Part shown: piece after piece, positions 10,481 to 23,089 of the stretch
How the letters are laid out: each line of letters begins with the position of its first letter
Position numbering within the stretch: the first letter of the stretch is position 1
Source of the DNA: Dipteris shenzhenensis
Lineage: Eukaryota > Polypodiophyta > Polypodiopsida > Gleicheniales
NCBI GenBank assembly: GCA_047967505.1
Contig: CM106540.1
Direction: 5' to 3' (one strand)
Length of the DNA stretch: 64,000 nt
Notes under the pieces: model-generated
Seen by the model: the letters and a program-made list of their open reading frames with translations, nothing else
Database searches by the model: none
What the model was told of the DNA's origin: nothing
Position numbers and translations under genes: made by a program

Positions 10481-11460
10481 GCCCGCACGTGGAGCCGCAA
10501 AAGGGACAGTTGTTCCAGCCCATGTCCTATGTGGTCTCCTCATCATGAAAGGGCCTTCCAAGCACTTCGCAAGCACATCCTGAATTGGCGCCAAAGATAT
10601 TTGCTCTCTTTATAGAAAGATTCTGTATATCATCATCAAGGGCTGCTACCAGATCTGCAGGTGTCCTTGCCACCATAGGGCTTTGAACCTTTTTCAACTT
10701 CACCAATAGGCAAGTGTCATGGATGATGGGGGATACCATTACAAGAGGCAGATGTCCTAGAGAGGGTTCCAAACACACACCGCAAGCAGATAGGCACCGC
10801 TTACTAAATTGGTGTCATCTTCCTCTCTTCAAGTAAAGGCATTCCCCCTCAGTTCTTGGAGTAGATATCTTATGTGGATCTCCTTGGCTCCGATACCATG
10901 TTAATATATACATTCTTGCTTGCTGCAGCCAAATTGCAACAGCTAAAACGTTGCCAGGGACCATAAGCTCAACACACACAAATTTGGAGAATTACGTAGC
11001 CTAGACTCAAGTAGACAACCAAAATGATGTATATATCATGCTCCAATTAAAGTACACAACATGGCCCGTAATGTACCTCAGATTTGCAGCCAGGGGCTGC
11101 AAACCAGATCCAGCACCAAAAGATGGCTCTATATTGCTGCTCCTACTACTTCTCTCCTCCTGCCGCATGTCCAGATGTTGTGGCTACTAGGGGCTGTTGG
11201 GAGAGCTCCTATCAGATGCTTCCACCATACCCTAGGGAGCTTTATATAGGGAGAGGCTGTGGCCTTTTCCATACATGTTGTTGCCTTCCTCTAGTCAGCT
11301 GCCTCTAGGGCCCATGCTTGTCCTACATAAGGCCTTATGGCCGTCCTATCCAGTCCTTCTGTATGGTGTCCCAATCCACATGGGACCTCAAGGATATGCT
11401 ACCCATGTGGCAGGTAGATTTTCAGCGTATATGCCAGTCAGTAGTGAAAGACAAATTGAT
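10481..11460 (-). mobile_element. 5' end of a minus-strand LTR element: LTR, primer site and leader
   Basis: Read on the minus strand, 10898-10886 gives TGGTATCGGAGCC, one base off the initiator-Met-tRNA primer site TGGTATCAGAGCC typical of plant copia elements. It follows an LTR end ...TTAACA, so the LTR starts (plus coordinates) at 10899 with TGTTAA. A minus-strand TATA box CCTATATAAAG at 11241-11250 fits its promoter. The far LTR end is not fixed. The leader runs leftward to about 10480 and includes an open frame at 10527-10778 (83 aa) with no named domain. The matching 3' LTR was not found, so this is a truncated copy. Confidence 0.55.
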
Positions 11461-11461
11461 G

Positions 11462-11943
11462 TAATGGGATCTAGAGTCCTAAGGTCTAAGGTTGTGAGTG
11501 TGTGAACACATAGTGTGCTTGGATAGGTGTGAGTAGGTGTGATTGAGTGAATCTAGGGGTGTGGTGTGTGATTGAGTGAATCTAGGGGTGTGGTGTGTGA
11601 TTGAGAGAATCATGGAACTAATTGAGAGATTTGTGGATCTAGATGCTCTACTGAGCTCACATATGATGTCACTACTGGATGTAATTGGAGCCTATATGTT
11701 GGGCCTATCTCTCTTGAATAATCTCCCTCTTTTGCTTCACTTGCTCAATCCTTCTTGCAACTCCAACGTGTGGTGTCAGAGCATTGGTTCACTCTCCTTG
11801 AGACCTCCTTTGAGTGCCATGTCATCATCTTCTTCACCATGGAGTTTTTGAAGCTTTTCTTTCTCTTCTTCCCACGAAATTTCCAAGTGCTTGTTCTCCT
11901 TTATCTTTGAACCATTGCTCCAGTCCTTTCAGTTGTAGATTTT
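11462..11943 (+). mobile_element. Relic of the small copia-type gag-only LTR family: 5' LTR end, primer site, leader
   Basis: TGGTGTCAGAGC at 11771-11782 is a one-base variant of the Met-tRNA primer site. The sequence before it (GATTGAGAGAATC, then ...CCAACG) and after it (CATGTCATCATCTTCTTC, then GTGCTTGTTCTCC...ACCATTG) parallels, in the same order, the LTR and leader of the full-length element at 33370-35580. The copy stops near 11943 where a gypsy-like LTR begins. No coding part remains. It overlaps a 29-bp tandem repeat. Confidence 0.6.
11538..11611. repeat. 29-bp tandem repeat, about 2.5 copies
   Basis: TGTGATTGAGTGAATCTAGG plus nine further bases begins at 11538 and 11567, with a partial copy at 11596. 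It lies within the U3-like part of the relic LTR. Confidence 0.9.
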
Positions 11944-14900
11944 GTCACGGGGGCATGAAATTCTTAGTACTTTAATGTACTACAAGACCGTGGCAACTTC
12001 GGTTTTAAAAGTCTAAGTGTGGGCTTAATAATGTGTAATTAGGCATCGTGCTTAGCGCACAAGCGTAATTAATCCCTAAGCCCAAAGGCATTCCAAGGAA
12101 TTAAAAGAGTGGTTGTTGGAAAATGATGATGTGGCATTTTAATTGGGCTCCCTAGAGGGCCATGTACCTTCAGTGCCCCCCCTAGAGTTCCAGGTGGCTC
12201 TAGTGTCTTCTAAATGCTCTTTTGCCATTCCTGGACCTTCCTGGCCTTCTAAACTTCACATGTGTGGTTTTCTCTCTCATCTTCTCCCTTTGTTGAGATT
12301 TTGGACTGGTTTTTCAACCTCCTTTAACTGAATTTCGTTTTTCTTTATAACTCCTAACCCGTTTGGTGGAAGGATATCTTTGCTGCACTTTTTGACAGCT
12401 GAATATTACAACCATAAACATGGTGAGTATCCATGAGCTCTTAAGAGAGCTCCACAACTCCTCAAAGAAGAAGGCAGGAAAGCCTTAATAATCCAGCTAG
12501 TGTACAACTGCAGGGAGCACAACAAATGCCTTTTGAGCAGGCCACACATGAAGCTACAACTGAGCTCAACGGTGATACTAGTTCTAGCAGTGAGTCAGAT
12601 GATGCTACTATGTTGAATGCACAGCTTGCAAGTGCAGTGATTGCTTTGACTCAGCTGACTCAAAATTTTGCTCAATCAAGAAAGCACAAGCACAGAAAGA
12701 GTAAGTACACACATGCATCAGCTTCTCATGGTGGACCGCACACTCATGCATCAGTTTCCCATGAGGGACAGCCATCAAAAATGACTCAGAAAGTGACTTC
12801 CAAGAGAGTGTGGGAATGCAGCTAGGCATGCAAGCCACAGCATATGCTCCCATGCCTAATGTTCAGCCAAGCATGGCTCTCCCTAGTGAAGGGAATGCTG
12901 CAAAAATACAGTCATCTTTGGGACAGCCGATATCAAATGTATATAAAGAATTTAAGGATGGTGGTTTTCATGTCAAGTTTGAGACATATAATGGAGTACA
13001 GGACAGGTACAAAGCCCTCACATTCCTTCAACAGTTTGATGCTACATTTCTTGGGGGTTTGTTTTACAGAAGCATCCAAGATGAGGAAGGTTGTCACATT
13101 TTTGGAAGGCAATGCACTTAAGTGGTACACCAACCTTATGCTTCATGGAGATGCACCTGCTACTTGGCTGGAATTTAAGTGTTCTCTTCTACTTGGCTTA
13201 CTCCAACTTTTGAAGTTGAAGTACTTTCACACTAGCATGACTTGTCATACAAACTTTGCAAGAATCTTGATGATTACACCCAGAGGTTTTGGGATCTTTT
13301 GCTACCATTGAGCTCTTACAGGGGTGTTTCTTTGAAAGAGCAAATAGAGAGGTACTGTTGTGGATTGCCTAGTGATCGCTACGTGATTATTGCATCAAAA
13401 CCAAGGTGGGTTTTATGACTCAATTAATTGAGAATGCAAGGACAACATATGCATGGATGCAGGAGAACAATTTGGGCTTTATGGACAGCAAGAAAGAAGA
13501 CAACAAATGGGCTGCCAAACACCAGGATAAGGACATCAAATCTGAAAATAAAAGTTGCAAAAGGGAGAAAAAGCCCAATTCAAAGCTGGTCAAAGGCGTG
13601 GACAGCCTAATAAACAGCCCCGTACCAAGTTATCTGATGAAGAGAAAAAGTCACTCATGGAGCAAAACAAATGTTTTATATGTAAAGGAGAGGGACACTG
13701 CTCTTATGATTGCCCATCCAAGAAAAGAGATAGGTCAGATGATGATAAGAATGGTGATAAGCAGGCTGATCGGAAGGGCAAAAGGCCTAAACCTTCCACA
13801 GGACTTCTTCCAGATGTGATTGGGAGTTTGCCACATGCACATGATGAAGAGGAAATGAAAAAGACTGAGATATGCAGAGCATGGGGAAAAATAAAAAATC
13901 AGAATTGTTTGTTTTTCTTTGATTTTGGGGCAAAGGTGAATTTCATAACTCCTGATATGGCAGGAAGGCTTGGTATCAAGCCTGAGGAAATGGGGCCATC
14001 CTGCATGTGTGATATGGCCAACCCTGAACTCAACACACCTATCACTCCTATCATTAGCAAGTTGAGGATGCATATCCAGGGATATTAGGATGCAAAGGAC
14101 TTCTACATTATGCCTTTGCCAGAGTGTGATGCTTTGCTTGTGGGATGCCTTGGATGTACAGGGTGGGGACTGACGTGTAGATGAGAAACAAGAAGATTTC
14201 TTTAACTCATAGAGGCAAAAATCATATACTTGATGTAAAGTTGAAAGGGAAGTCCATCCCTGTAGTTTCAGCTTCTTGTATTTACAATGTAATAAAGCGT
14301 CACATTTCAGCATACTTGGTCAAAGAGGACAGCCAACCAGTTCAGGCAGGCTCTACTCTTTTTGCTTTAGATAGAGAAAGGGCTGCTTTTATTTCAGATT
14401 TTCAGGATTGTTTCTCAAATGCACTTCCTCAAGAATTACCTCTCAAGAGGCTCGAGGAGCATCAAATTGATATAATTCCAGGAAGCTCACCGCCTAATAT
14501 ACCTCCCTATTGTGTCAGTAAGGCACAACAGGAAGAGATAATGTCACAAGTGAAGGAACTCTTGGAAAAGGAATTAATACAGCCAAGTAATTCTCCTTAC
14601 TATTCCCCTGTGTTGCTTGTGCAAAAGAAGGATGTAAGTTGGAGAATGTGTATTGATTATAGGGCTTTGAATAAAGTCACAATTAAGAACCGTTTTCCAA
14701 TTCCACGCATTGGATTGGTTGGAAGGTTCCTCAATGTTCAGTCGTATAGACCTTAAAAGTGGATACCATTAGATAAGGATACAGCCTGAAGATTTCTACA
14801 AGACTGCCTTCCGCACTTCATTTGGCTTATATGAGTTCCTTGTGATGCCTTTTGGTTTGACTAATGCACCTGCCACTTTCAATAGAATGATGGATAGAAT

Positions 14901-15480
14901 TTTTAGAGCACACAGAAAGTTTGTGGGCACTTTCTTCGATGACATCATTGTGTTCTCTAAAAATGAGCAGGAGCACAGGAAACACCTTACTATTGTGTTT
15001 CAAGAGTTGAAAAGACACAAGCTGTTAATAAACACCAAGAAAATTGAGTTCTTAATGTGTGAGATTCATTTTCTCGGTCTTATACTTCAAAGGATGGAGT
15101 CAAGATGGATCCTGCAAAAGTTGAGGCCATAAGAAGTTGGCCAAAATTCTGAAAAATCTGCATGAAGTCAGAAGCTTCCTTCTGTTGTGTTCATACTATC
15201 GGAGGTTTATAAAGTACTTTGTACAAATTGCTTCTCCCTTGCATGCTTTACAGAAGAAAGCTATACCGTTTCGGTGGGGACTAAAGGAAAATGCAGCTTT
15301 TGAAGAGTTGAAGTAAAAGTTGTGTTCTGAACCCGTTATTATCTTGCCAGATCTTGCAAAACCCTTTACTGTAACTTGTGATGCATGTGAGAACAGCATA
15401 GGAGGCACTTTGATGTAGGATGGCAGAGTGGTTGCCTAGGAGAGTAGAGTTCTCAAGTATGCTGATAACAATATCCCTTA
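11944..15480 (+). mobile_element. Decayed Ty3/gypsy retrotransposon, 3'-truncated
   Basis: A putative 5' LTR starts TGTCACGGGGGC at 11944 and may end ...ATAAACA near 12419; no second LTR confirms it. Internal parts follow in gypsy order: gag, zinc knuckle, protease, reverse transcriptase, start of RNase H. Integrase and 3' LTR are absent; the sequence changes to a different gypsy fragment near 15500. The element is inactive. Confidence 0.75.
12526..15480 (+). pseudogene. Ty3/gypsy gag-pol pseudogene (gag, protease, RT, partial RNase H)
   Basis: Gag starts around 12526. Its core continues at 12810-13121 and, after a frameshift near 13075, in the frame of 12844-13311 (FLEGNALKWYTNL). A CCHC knuckle CFICKGEGHCSYDC lies at about 13675-13716. 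The protease active site reads DFGA instead of D-S/T-G-A near 13921. Reverse transcriptase begins at about 14430 ([30 protein letters not shown]), shifts frame near 14715, continues with FLVMPFGLTNAPATFNRM (about 14836-14890) and has FFDDIIVFS at the catalytic YxDD position (about 14932-14958). RNase H begins near 15290 (FTVTCDACENSIGGTL) with in-frame stops. Several frameshifts and stops make it non-functional. Confidence 0.88.
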
Positions 15481-15499
15481 GAACAAAGATTGAGGTGTT

Positions 15500-16935
15500 T
15501 GAAATGGCAATCTGGGATGAAGAAGTGCCCATGATGAGCCCATGATTGATGTCAAATTCTAGAATCATATGGTGAGGGGTGCTCATTGCTAGAGGCTTAG
15601 GAGTGCACATCATCTCCAAAGAAGTGCCAAGAAGTCTAAAGTTGAAAAACTTAAAGCCATCACTAGAAATCAAAATTTGTATGCTAGATCAAAGGTTGGT
15701 GATGCCCATGGGCATGGTCAAGGATGAATGCGGCAGGGCCTACTTAATGATCGTGTTCAGGTTCTCCATGATGGGGGAGGAGTGACCCTCACATTTCCCA
15801 AGTTGGGAAGGATGTGCAAATACCCATTGGCAACATCACAATCTAGAAGAATTGCATAGATGTGGAAGAGTCCTATGCCTTGGACATTGAGGAAGAGGCA
15901 CTCTCCCTTAACGTTGTGCCCATCTACAATGATTGCCACAATGCAAGTAGCAACCAAAAGGCTAACCAAAGCCAAAGATCTCTTGGCATGGCCTTTCCAA
16001 AAGGCTTCATTGAAGATGAAGAAGAACAAACAAAAGTCAAAGGACAACCAGGAAACTGAATTAGCAAAATCAACAATAGGGGATGAATCACCAAAGGTCA
16101 TGCAATTATAGAAAACAGCATGGAATCATGTGAATCACTTAACTTTATCTAGATCAACAAAGAGATTCTTGACAAATTCCTCAAGGAAGCCAAAGAACAC
16201 TTTATGTACAAAGATGTATTCACATGGGAATAGATGGATTTGAAGGGGGCCCTATCAAGCTTCAGTACTAAATCCCCTCATTCTAGATGCAAAACTATCC
16301 ATAGCAATTACTGAATTAACCCTAATGATGCTAAGTTAAAGTGAAGATCAACCAACTGCTCAATGTAGGTTTCATCTACTAGGTTGATCGGTTATTTCCA
16401 ATCATCATTGTACTAAAGAAAAATGGCAAGTCACCAATCTGTATTGACTATCAAAAGATTAATAAGAAGACCATCAAAGACCTTTTTCCGTTACTCTTCA
16501 CACACACAATCTTGGACAAGGTAGCAAGGCACAAGATGTATTCATTCATGGATGGATATAGTGGGTATTACCAAGTAACACTGGATAAACGAGACTCAGA
16601 AAAGACCATGTTCATCACAATGGAGGGAATACTCAAGTACAGTGATGCCATTTGGATTGAAGAACACATTGGTCACCTTTTAGAGCTTCATGGTTGAAAC
16701 CTTCAAAGAGGACATCAACAAATTCCTCGCGATATTCTTGGATGATGTCTCAATCTAGAGTACAAAGCAAGCACTCTTGGCATGTCTACAAAAGGTGTTC
16801 CAAAATGTAGAGACACAAATTTCCCTAAACTCATACAAGTGTGTTTCTCGGTCCCTATTTTGAATGAAGGCATCCTCGATGAAAAATCTGAAATTGATGC
16901 CATTCAAAAGATGTAGTTGAAGAATGTCAAGCAAG
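15500..16935 (+). pseudogene. Second Ty3/gypsy pol fragment (protease-like region to RT)
   Basis: The frame at 15579-15785 contains LDQRLVMPMGMVKD, like the region after the protease in gypsy elements. From about 16395 an RT is readable across frames: PIIIVLKKNGK, CIDYQKINKKTIKDLFP, then YSFMDGYSGYYQVTLDKRD (16539-16595) and FLAIFLDDVSI near 16720-16752, where the pair of Asp marks the catalytic site. Stops and shifts are frequent. Its wording differs from the element just upstream (DGYSGYYQV against SIDLKSGY), so it is another gypsy lineage and not a continuation. Confidence 0.8.
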
Positions 16936-17230
16936 TACACTAATTTGTGGGTCTCCTTAGCTATTCCCCCTGCTTCTTTCCATTGTGTTTTTTCTCTTTC
17001 CCCCCTTCGTCTCACCCTCCCCCCCCTTCTTCTTGCCCCTCGTTCTGTTTTATCCCCATCCCTCTTGGCCCCCCTTTTGTTTCCCCTTGCCCCTCCCTCT
17101 TTCCCCTCTTCCATTTCCTTCCCTCCCCTTCCCTCCCCTCCCCCCTCCCCCCCTCTTCTGTTGATTTCCCTCCTTCCCCCCTTCCCTCTCCTCTCCTCCC
17201 CCATTCTCCTTTTCCCTCTATCCAAATGCA
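16936..17230. repeat. Polypyrimidine (C/T) tract
   Basis: Roughly 250 bases of almost only C and T on the plus strand, such as CCCTCCCCCCCTTCTTCTTG. The minus strand is the matching G/A tract. Long Pro/Ser or Gly/Glu/Arg frames (16755-17297) are by-products of composition. Confidence 0.93.
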
Positions 17231-20200
17231 CATGCATTCGGTTTTCAACAACCCATATAGTCTAGCACCCATCCTGTCTGATGAACCACCCCCCTAGAAT
17301 ACTACCCACATCTATAGATTCTATCCCCATCCATTGAGATGTATCAACTCCCCTCCCAATGTTTTTTCACTTATTGCCGGTTATCCCCCCCGCAACCCCT
17401 AATCCCATTAAAGAACCTTACCCCCTAGCACTCTTCTAAATACTCCTTGGCCACCCTCCCCCTCCTATCCCTCTAACCAAAACACATTAGGAAACTGAGG
17501 GAACTCATTTTGGGGCCTTTTGGCCATAATGAAACATCCCTCTCCACCAATCACGAGGGCCAACGTAACATTGAGAAAATAGAGAAAATACAAAATAGTT
17601 TGACATTATAAGAGAAAGAGACAAAACTTTACAGATGTACAACTATATAAACCTGACAGGGAGTCATTTTCAAAAAAGATCACAGACTCAACTATGATTT
17701 CTCTCCTAAACAAGTTTTCCCACTTATACGAATCAAAGAGTCAAATGTGCTTTCTTGAGTCTAATATTGGTCTTGTTTTCCCTTCCCAGTTCTCCTATCC
17801 GCACTTTCCATCCATGGCAATAGGCACCCTAGGGTGTCTTTCTTGCTTGAGTTCCTACTTTCCATCCTAGTTCTCTCACTTGTATTTTACCCATTTGAAA
17901 GTTTGGTTCTTTTTCACGAATCATCCATGGCAACAAGCAACCCAAGGCATCCCGATGTGAAGCAGTGTGTAACTCAGAATGCAAAAGACCAAGACATAGA
18001 GGTGAGCATTGTTTCTCGATGACCTACAACATGCATATCATCTATAGAGGTTACCAATAGGGTGAATGCAGGTGGTCACTGGCAAAAGATGGTTTTGTTG
18101 AAAGGAAATTGGGTGCTAATGCAGCCAACGAGGAGGGAAAAACCACGATTGAATAATATATTTTTGTCCTCTTGGAAAGGCAGAGTCAAAGATTTCAAAA
18201 CAATAGATGGTAAGAAAGGTAAGGAAATACTAGTCGAGCATGTATATCACCCTGACTCCAACCACCTTCTCTATGCTATGCTGGAGTCACCGTCTCTAAG
18301 CTATGCGACACTTGCATCCTTGTGCTCTTACTACTATCATTATGCCTTGCCTAGATTTCTTACTCGAGCTCCTTAGTGTGTTTTCCTACACTATCAGCTA
18401 CCCTTACGTCTTCTACTTACTCGGCTTACCTTGGCTGCCTCTAGCCTACAAGTCGTGCTCTACACTTTCCTTTTTGTTGTGTTCTAAAATTCCTTTCCCT
18501 TGTTGTTTGTTTTACTGGTGTATGTTTCCAAGTGCAACTGTGAGTCTGCCACTTTGTTGCCACCCTTCGCGTTCTTTTAGGTGATGCCTGTTCTCAAGCA
18601 TTGCCTCTTCTCGTCATTGCTAGACACAGTCATTTTCTAGTTGTTATGTGTTGGCGACATGATCGCAAGCTTCTTGGTTCTCTTATGCCTCTCTTACCTT
18701 TGGTAACATTTTAGTCTTTGTGGGGACGTGTTCTCCTTGGCACTGTTTGATTCATGGCAAAATTCATGTGCACAAGCTCGTTGTTTTCCTGTAGTCTTCT
18801 TGGCTAGCTGATGACTGCATGTTGAGTCTATCACATAAGAAACCTATGAAAATGACCTTAGTATTGAACACTACAAAGTAGTAGTGCAAAATTATGGCCA
18901 TACCTATGGTTGGAGTATATGCTACAACCCCATGCTAGTCATCAACAAACTTTTCCACCAGCCCTCACGAGTATCTAATGAAATTCTTTCAATACAATTT
19001 TTGTCTCATGTTTCTTTGTTCCATCATGATAGCATATTTACTTCTAATTTACTTTTAGTATCCCCCACCTTTAGATGGTCCTCAAGCAAGAAATAGTGGT
19101 GATTATCTTGCCTTTTGTAGTACCATCCAAACACCACAATTGACCCTACATCATATGCATTATGCCAACCATACCATAGTACATGTTTTAGTTTCTTCTT
19201 TTCACCTACATATTTGGCAATGTAAAACTCCACAAATTTACTATTTCTTGCCTTGGCGTGGACAACAAAATTATCCCTATACTAAGGGCATCACTTGGAG
19301 CATCATGTCCACTTTCATAGATTAGGCCCAAATTGACGTCGGACTCGTCATCGTTGATACATTCAAAAGAAACATGAATGTATAAAAAGAAACATGACTC
19401 ACATGTGACCACTTATCGATGTGATTTTTACTATTGTGGTACCTCCAATGTTCTTGCATACAATAACATGATAATTGTGTTGTTCTCAATTTAGTAGGAT
19501 CATCTTTTGAAAAGCCGCACATGCAATGTATCAACCATGAACCATGGACCTATCCACATCCCCTCACCCACCTTCCCAACTTATCATGTACATGTCTCGA
19601 TCTATTGAAGGGTAGCTTGTATGTGCCCCATGACTCAACCTCAATCTTAGGAAATTTACCACATCACTAGCACATTTTAGTTTTCCCCCATCCAAATTTA
19701 GTTGCTCATGTGTCAAGCACCTTTTTACCACTGCACTTGCCATGCTCCCGTTCCCATGACCTGAGCCAAAGAAATTTCAAGTCATTTGCAGGCTTGTAAG
19801 GCCTTCGTATTGAAGAACAAAGTAGAAGGGCCTCACAACCTTGAACTGAGATGTAGCACCATCTGACCAGATCTAGTGCCTTTTGAGATTTACACCCTAA
19901 TCCCTTAATTAGTGATGGTGCAACATAAAGTAGTGTTGTACAAAAAGTGTATCAGGGTCCTTGTCATTAGAGATATAGAATTGGGTCTCTTTATGAATCT
20001 TGTTCTCCCCTTTGATCTCAATGTGTTGTTATGTTATGTGGACAAGTATGGTGACTTGGTTAGAATGTCAATGCATATTTCATTTTTCTCCTTAGAACTA
20101 TAGTTTTCTGCAAAGTCGGCCCCACTGAGATGGCAACATACTTGAGGAAATTTCTCAAGAACTCCTTTAATTTATCAACTCACCATCTTGCCACAAAGTT

Positions 20201-20869
20201 ATGTGGGATTAAATTTCCCAAGATGCTATGTCCACATTTTCAACATAGTGGACACTTCAACCTCCTTATATATCAAAACCTTTCTAATTTTCTTCTTCCA
20301 TAGGGCATTCAAAGCTTAATTTGACTATATTTTTTGTGGTAGACTGCTCACGACAATAGGTAATCATTTTTTGGTGCCACACTTCATGCAATCTCCTTTC
20401 AGCACTTCAAATTATGCAAAACCCCATGGACTAGTTTGGGACACAAAATAGACTCGCACATGACAGTTACACCACTATATGTGTGCTTATGGGCCCCAAG
20501 TCCACTTGATTGATCTTGACTAAAATAAATAGGATAGTCACATGTGCAAGACTTCCTATGAAATCCAAAGTAAATGGGTTTAATGCATCTTTATAGAACA
20601 TGATGCAACATTATGTAATTCTATCTTTTAGTTTCATGACAAATAATGGTTTCATGTTTTTGAATGAATGTTGACTAATTTGTGCATATGAAAACATTGA
20701 CTTGAACCTTAAATACAAATCCAATTACAGCATCCAAATCCACAAGTGATCATTGTATCCCCTCAAAATTTGGCAAGTATCAAAAAGCAAGCAGTCATAT
20801 AATCAAAAGCACCAACTATGGTAAATGTTAGCACCATTGATCAAATGTATTGATTTGTAATATTTATTA
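17231..20869. other. Intergenic stretch, no recognised gene
   Basis: Only short frames occur. 18062-18376 (+, 104 aa) contains NNIFLSSWKGRVKDF and is not recognised. Overlapping minus-strand frames at 19024-19233 and 19206-19412 could be pieces of one broken coding sequence, but I can name no domain. No LTR hallmarks, tandem repeats or RNA genes were seen. It is probably old degraded repeat DNA. Confidence 0.4.
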
Positions 20870-21660
20870 GTACTATTGAAGGGCCAAGCTAAGTGCTACT
20901 TATGCTAACTACTATATAGCCATCCTTGTGCTAGTTTCACAAGTTTGTTTCATATATAGCAGTGCTATAACTACTATGTGCAATACATAGCAGTGCTTAG
21001 TGATGATATATCACTCCTATAACTGCTAGTACTAAGCACTAAGTTGCTAGTAGTGCTAAGTGCTAGCTGCTAAGAACTAGCATTGTCTAGTACTAAGTGT
21101 GGGCATTGCTAAGTGCTAAGTGCTAGGACTACTAAGTTGTAAATGCTAAGTGCTAGCATTGTGTAGTGCTAAGTGCTAAGAGCTAGGACTACCTATTGCT
21201 AAGTGCGCAGCGCTAAGCACTAGCAATGCTAACTACTGCTAGGCGCTAAGTGCTACCACTGCTAAGTGCTAATTGCGTAGTGCTAAGTGCTAAGAGCTAG
21301 GACTACCTACTGCTAAGTGCGCATCACTAAGAACTAGCAATGCTAACTGCTGCTAAGTGCTAAGTGCTACCAGTGCTAAGTGCTAAATGTTGAATTGCTA
21401 GCTATGCCAACAACTGCTAGATTCTAAGTTGCTGTAATTCTTATGTGCTATATGGTAACTACTATAAGTGCTATGTGCTAAGTGATAGTATAGCACTACT
21501 ATACCTAGTGCTACACAATGCCATCACAGTGCTGAGGTGATAGTCTAGTACTTCTAATAGCTTTGTGCTATACATAGCAGTGGGGTAAGCAATAGTATAG
21601 CACTACTATAACTGGTACGTGCTATACATAGTAGTGATAAGTGATAGTATAGCACTACTA
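20870..21660. repeat. AGTGCTA minisatellite with 114-bp higher-order repeat
   Basis: About 790 bp is built from variants of GCTAAGTGCTA, with its reverse complement TAGCACT interspersed. A higher-order unit starts TAGTGCTAAGTGCTAAGAGC at 21164 and again at 21278, an offset of 114 bp. Toward the right the wording shifts to GATAGTATAGCACTACTAT, repeated near 21484, 21593 and 21644. No coding frame is present. Confidence 0.9.
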
Positions 21661-22375
21661 TTTGGTAATTGCTATGTGCTCTATTTCCATTTCATCGTCC
21701 CTTAACATCGTCCGATACTCTACCATTCGATTTCCATTTCAGCTAGATTGTCTATCTCCTCATCTTTCTTTCAATGTGAATACTCACCTTATTATACATC
21801 ATTCTCCTCTGCCTCTGCCTCTACGCCTTCGTGCCTCTGCCTTTGTTTGCATGCCATCGTGCACCATGGCAGTGATTGTGCCTATACTGCCTCCCATCCT
21901 GTGCCAAAGTGTTTCCTCCCCATGCAAAAGCTTCACATCCGAATTGGGCAGTTTGTGGCCAGCCCTGGCCCAAAGAGCTTGACTTGAAGTGACTTCCCTG
22001 GCTCCTAGCCATGCCCACTGCCCCCTCTGGCTCCTCATAGACCTCGCTTTGGCCAAAGTCTGTGGTGACTTTGGCTCTCCTTTTCCTTCTCCTACCACCC
22101 TCTGGCTCCTCATAGACCTTGTACGCCCTCTTTGGATCTATGCTCTACCGTCGACCTTAGTGTCGCCTTACTCCGTGCATCGCCTCCTCGATTTCCACCG
22201 GAGCTCGGACTATTATTGAAGGCACCGACTCCTCCTCGATTTCCACTATAATTTGAAGGCCACCGTTGCCTTGGCTACCTAAGGAGTCAGCTCACATAGT
22301 ATTGGCCATTGCCGCCTTGGCTTTGGGTGTCACGTTGAACGCAACCGTGCCTTCCTCCAGTCTGTCCAGGTACCC
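21661..22375. other. Moderately GC-rich spacer with short internal duplications
   Basis: Frames on both strands (such as 21662-21982 plus and 21799-22113 minus) have no recognisable product. CTCTGGCTCCTCATAGACCT occurs at about 22025 and again at about 22101, and CCTCCTCGATTTCCAC occurs twice near 22184-22245, which shows local duplication. Confidence 0.4.
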
Positions 22376-22410
<35 letters not shown>

Positions 22411-22425
22411 CCACACACACACAAA

Positions 22426-22472
<47 letters not shown>

Positions 22473-22512
22473 AACTCTCTCTCCCTCCCTCCCTCCCTCT
22501 TTCCCTCTCTTT
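22376..22512. repeat. (CT)n microsatellite, compound
   Basis: CT runs are interrupted by a short CACACACACAAACAT segment at about 22411-22427, then continue into CCCT repeats. Confidence 0.95.
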
Positions 22513-22539
22513 CCCAATGTCTTGTCTTTCAATTTTTTT

Positions 22540-22690
22540 TCTTTATGTACTTTGCTAAAATTTTAAAATTTTCAAAATTCAAAATTTAAAATTTTGAACT
22601 TTAACTTTTGAAAGTTCAAATTTTAATATTTTTTAAATTTCAATTGTTGAAATTTCAATTTTTTAAAATTTAAAATTTTAAAGTATATTT
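22540..22690. repeat. AT-rich tract of overlapping AAATTT palindromes
   Basis: The stretch is composed of words like AAATTTAAAATTTTGAA and TTTGAAAGTTCAAATTTT, many of which are self-complementary. It has almost no G or C and no coding potential. It sits between the CT microsatellite and the large satellite. Confidence 0.85.
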
Positions 22691-23089
22691 CTATAAATAT
22701 AAATTTACATTTATAAAATAGAAACATATGTATGTTTAAAAAAATATAAATATTTCTATGTATAAATATAATTATATGCATGTTTAAAAAATATAAACCA
22801 CGAAGAGTGCCTCAATTGATGTTGTCTAAATTTAATGATTATAGATAAAGGAATATACATTAATTTATATTTTTCTTATCAAGGTGTGCTGATTTAAAAT
22901 TTGTTCCCTAATGTTAGGATATGGAACAATTAGAATATCTAGCTAAACACATATTAGAATAGCTAATAGATTCTTAAAGAAAAATGTCAAGAAAGTATAA
23001 TAGAACTCCTAACCTCATCTAAATGAGCATGTATGCCTCAAGACCTTAACATGATCTCCCTCTAGGGTTACCACATCTCATTTTCTTTT

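Noticed and set aside
12420-12438. TGGTGAGTATCCATGAGC as a gypsy primer binding site
   Set aside because: It matches the Met-tRNA site only with an insertion; kept only as a possible LTR end and not listed as a feature.
16755-17297. 160-aa Gly/Arg/Glu-rich frame on the minus strand and Pro-rich frames on the plus strand
   Set aside because: They are produced by the polypyrimidine tract; no start context, domain or codon pattern supports a gene.
19024-19412. Two overlapping minus-strand frames considered as a broken host gene
   Set aside because: No domain could be named and the flanking frames are full of stops, so it was left in the unassigned stretch.
22266-22589. 107-aa frame with an apparent hydrophobic/Ser-Leu repeat
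   Set aside because: The bulk is encoded by the CT microsatellite.
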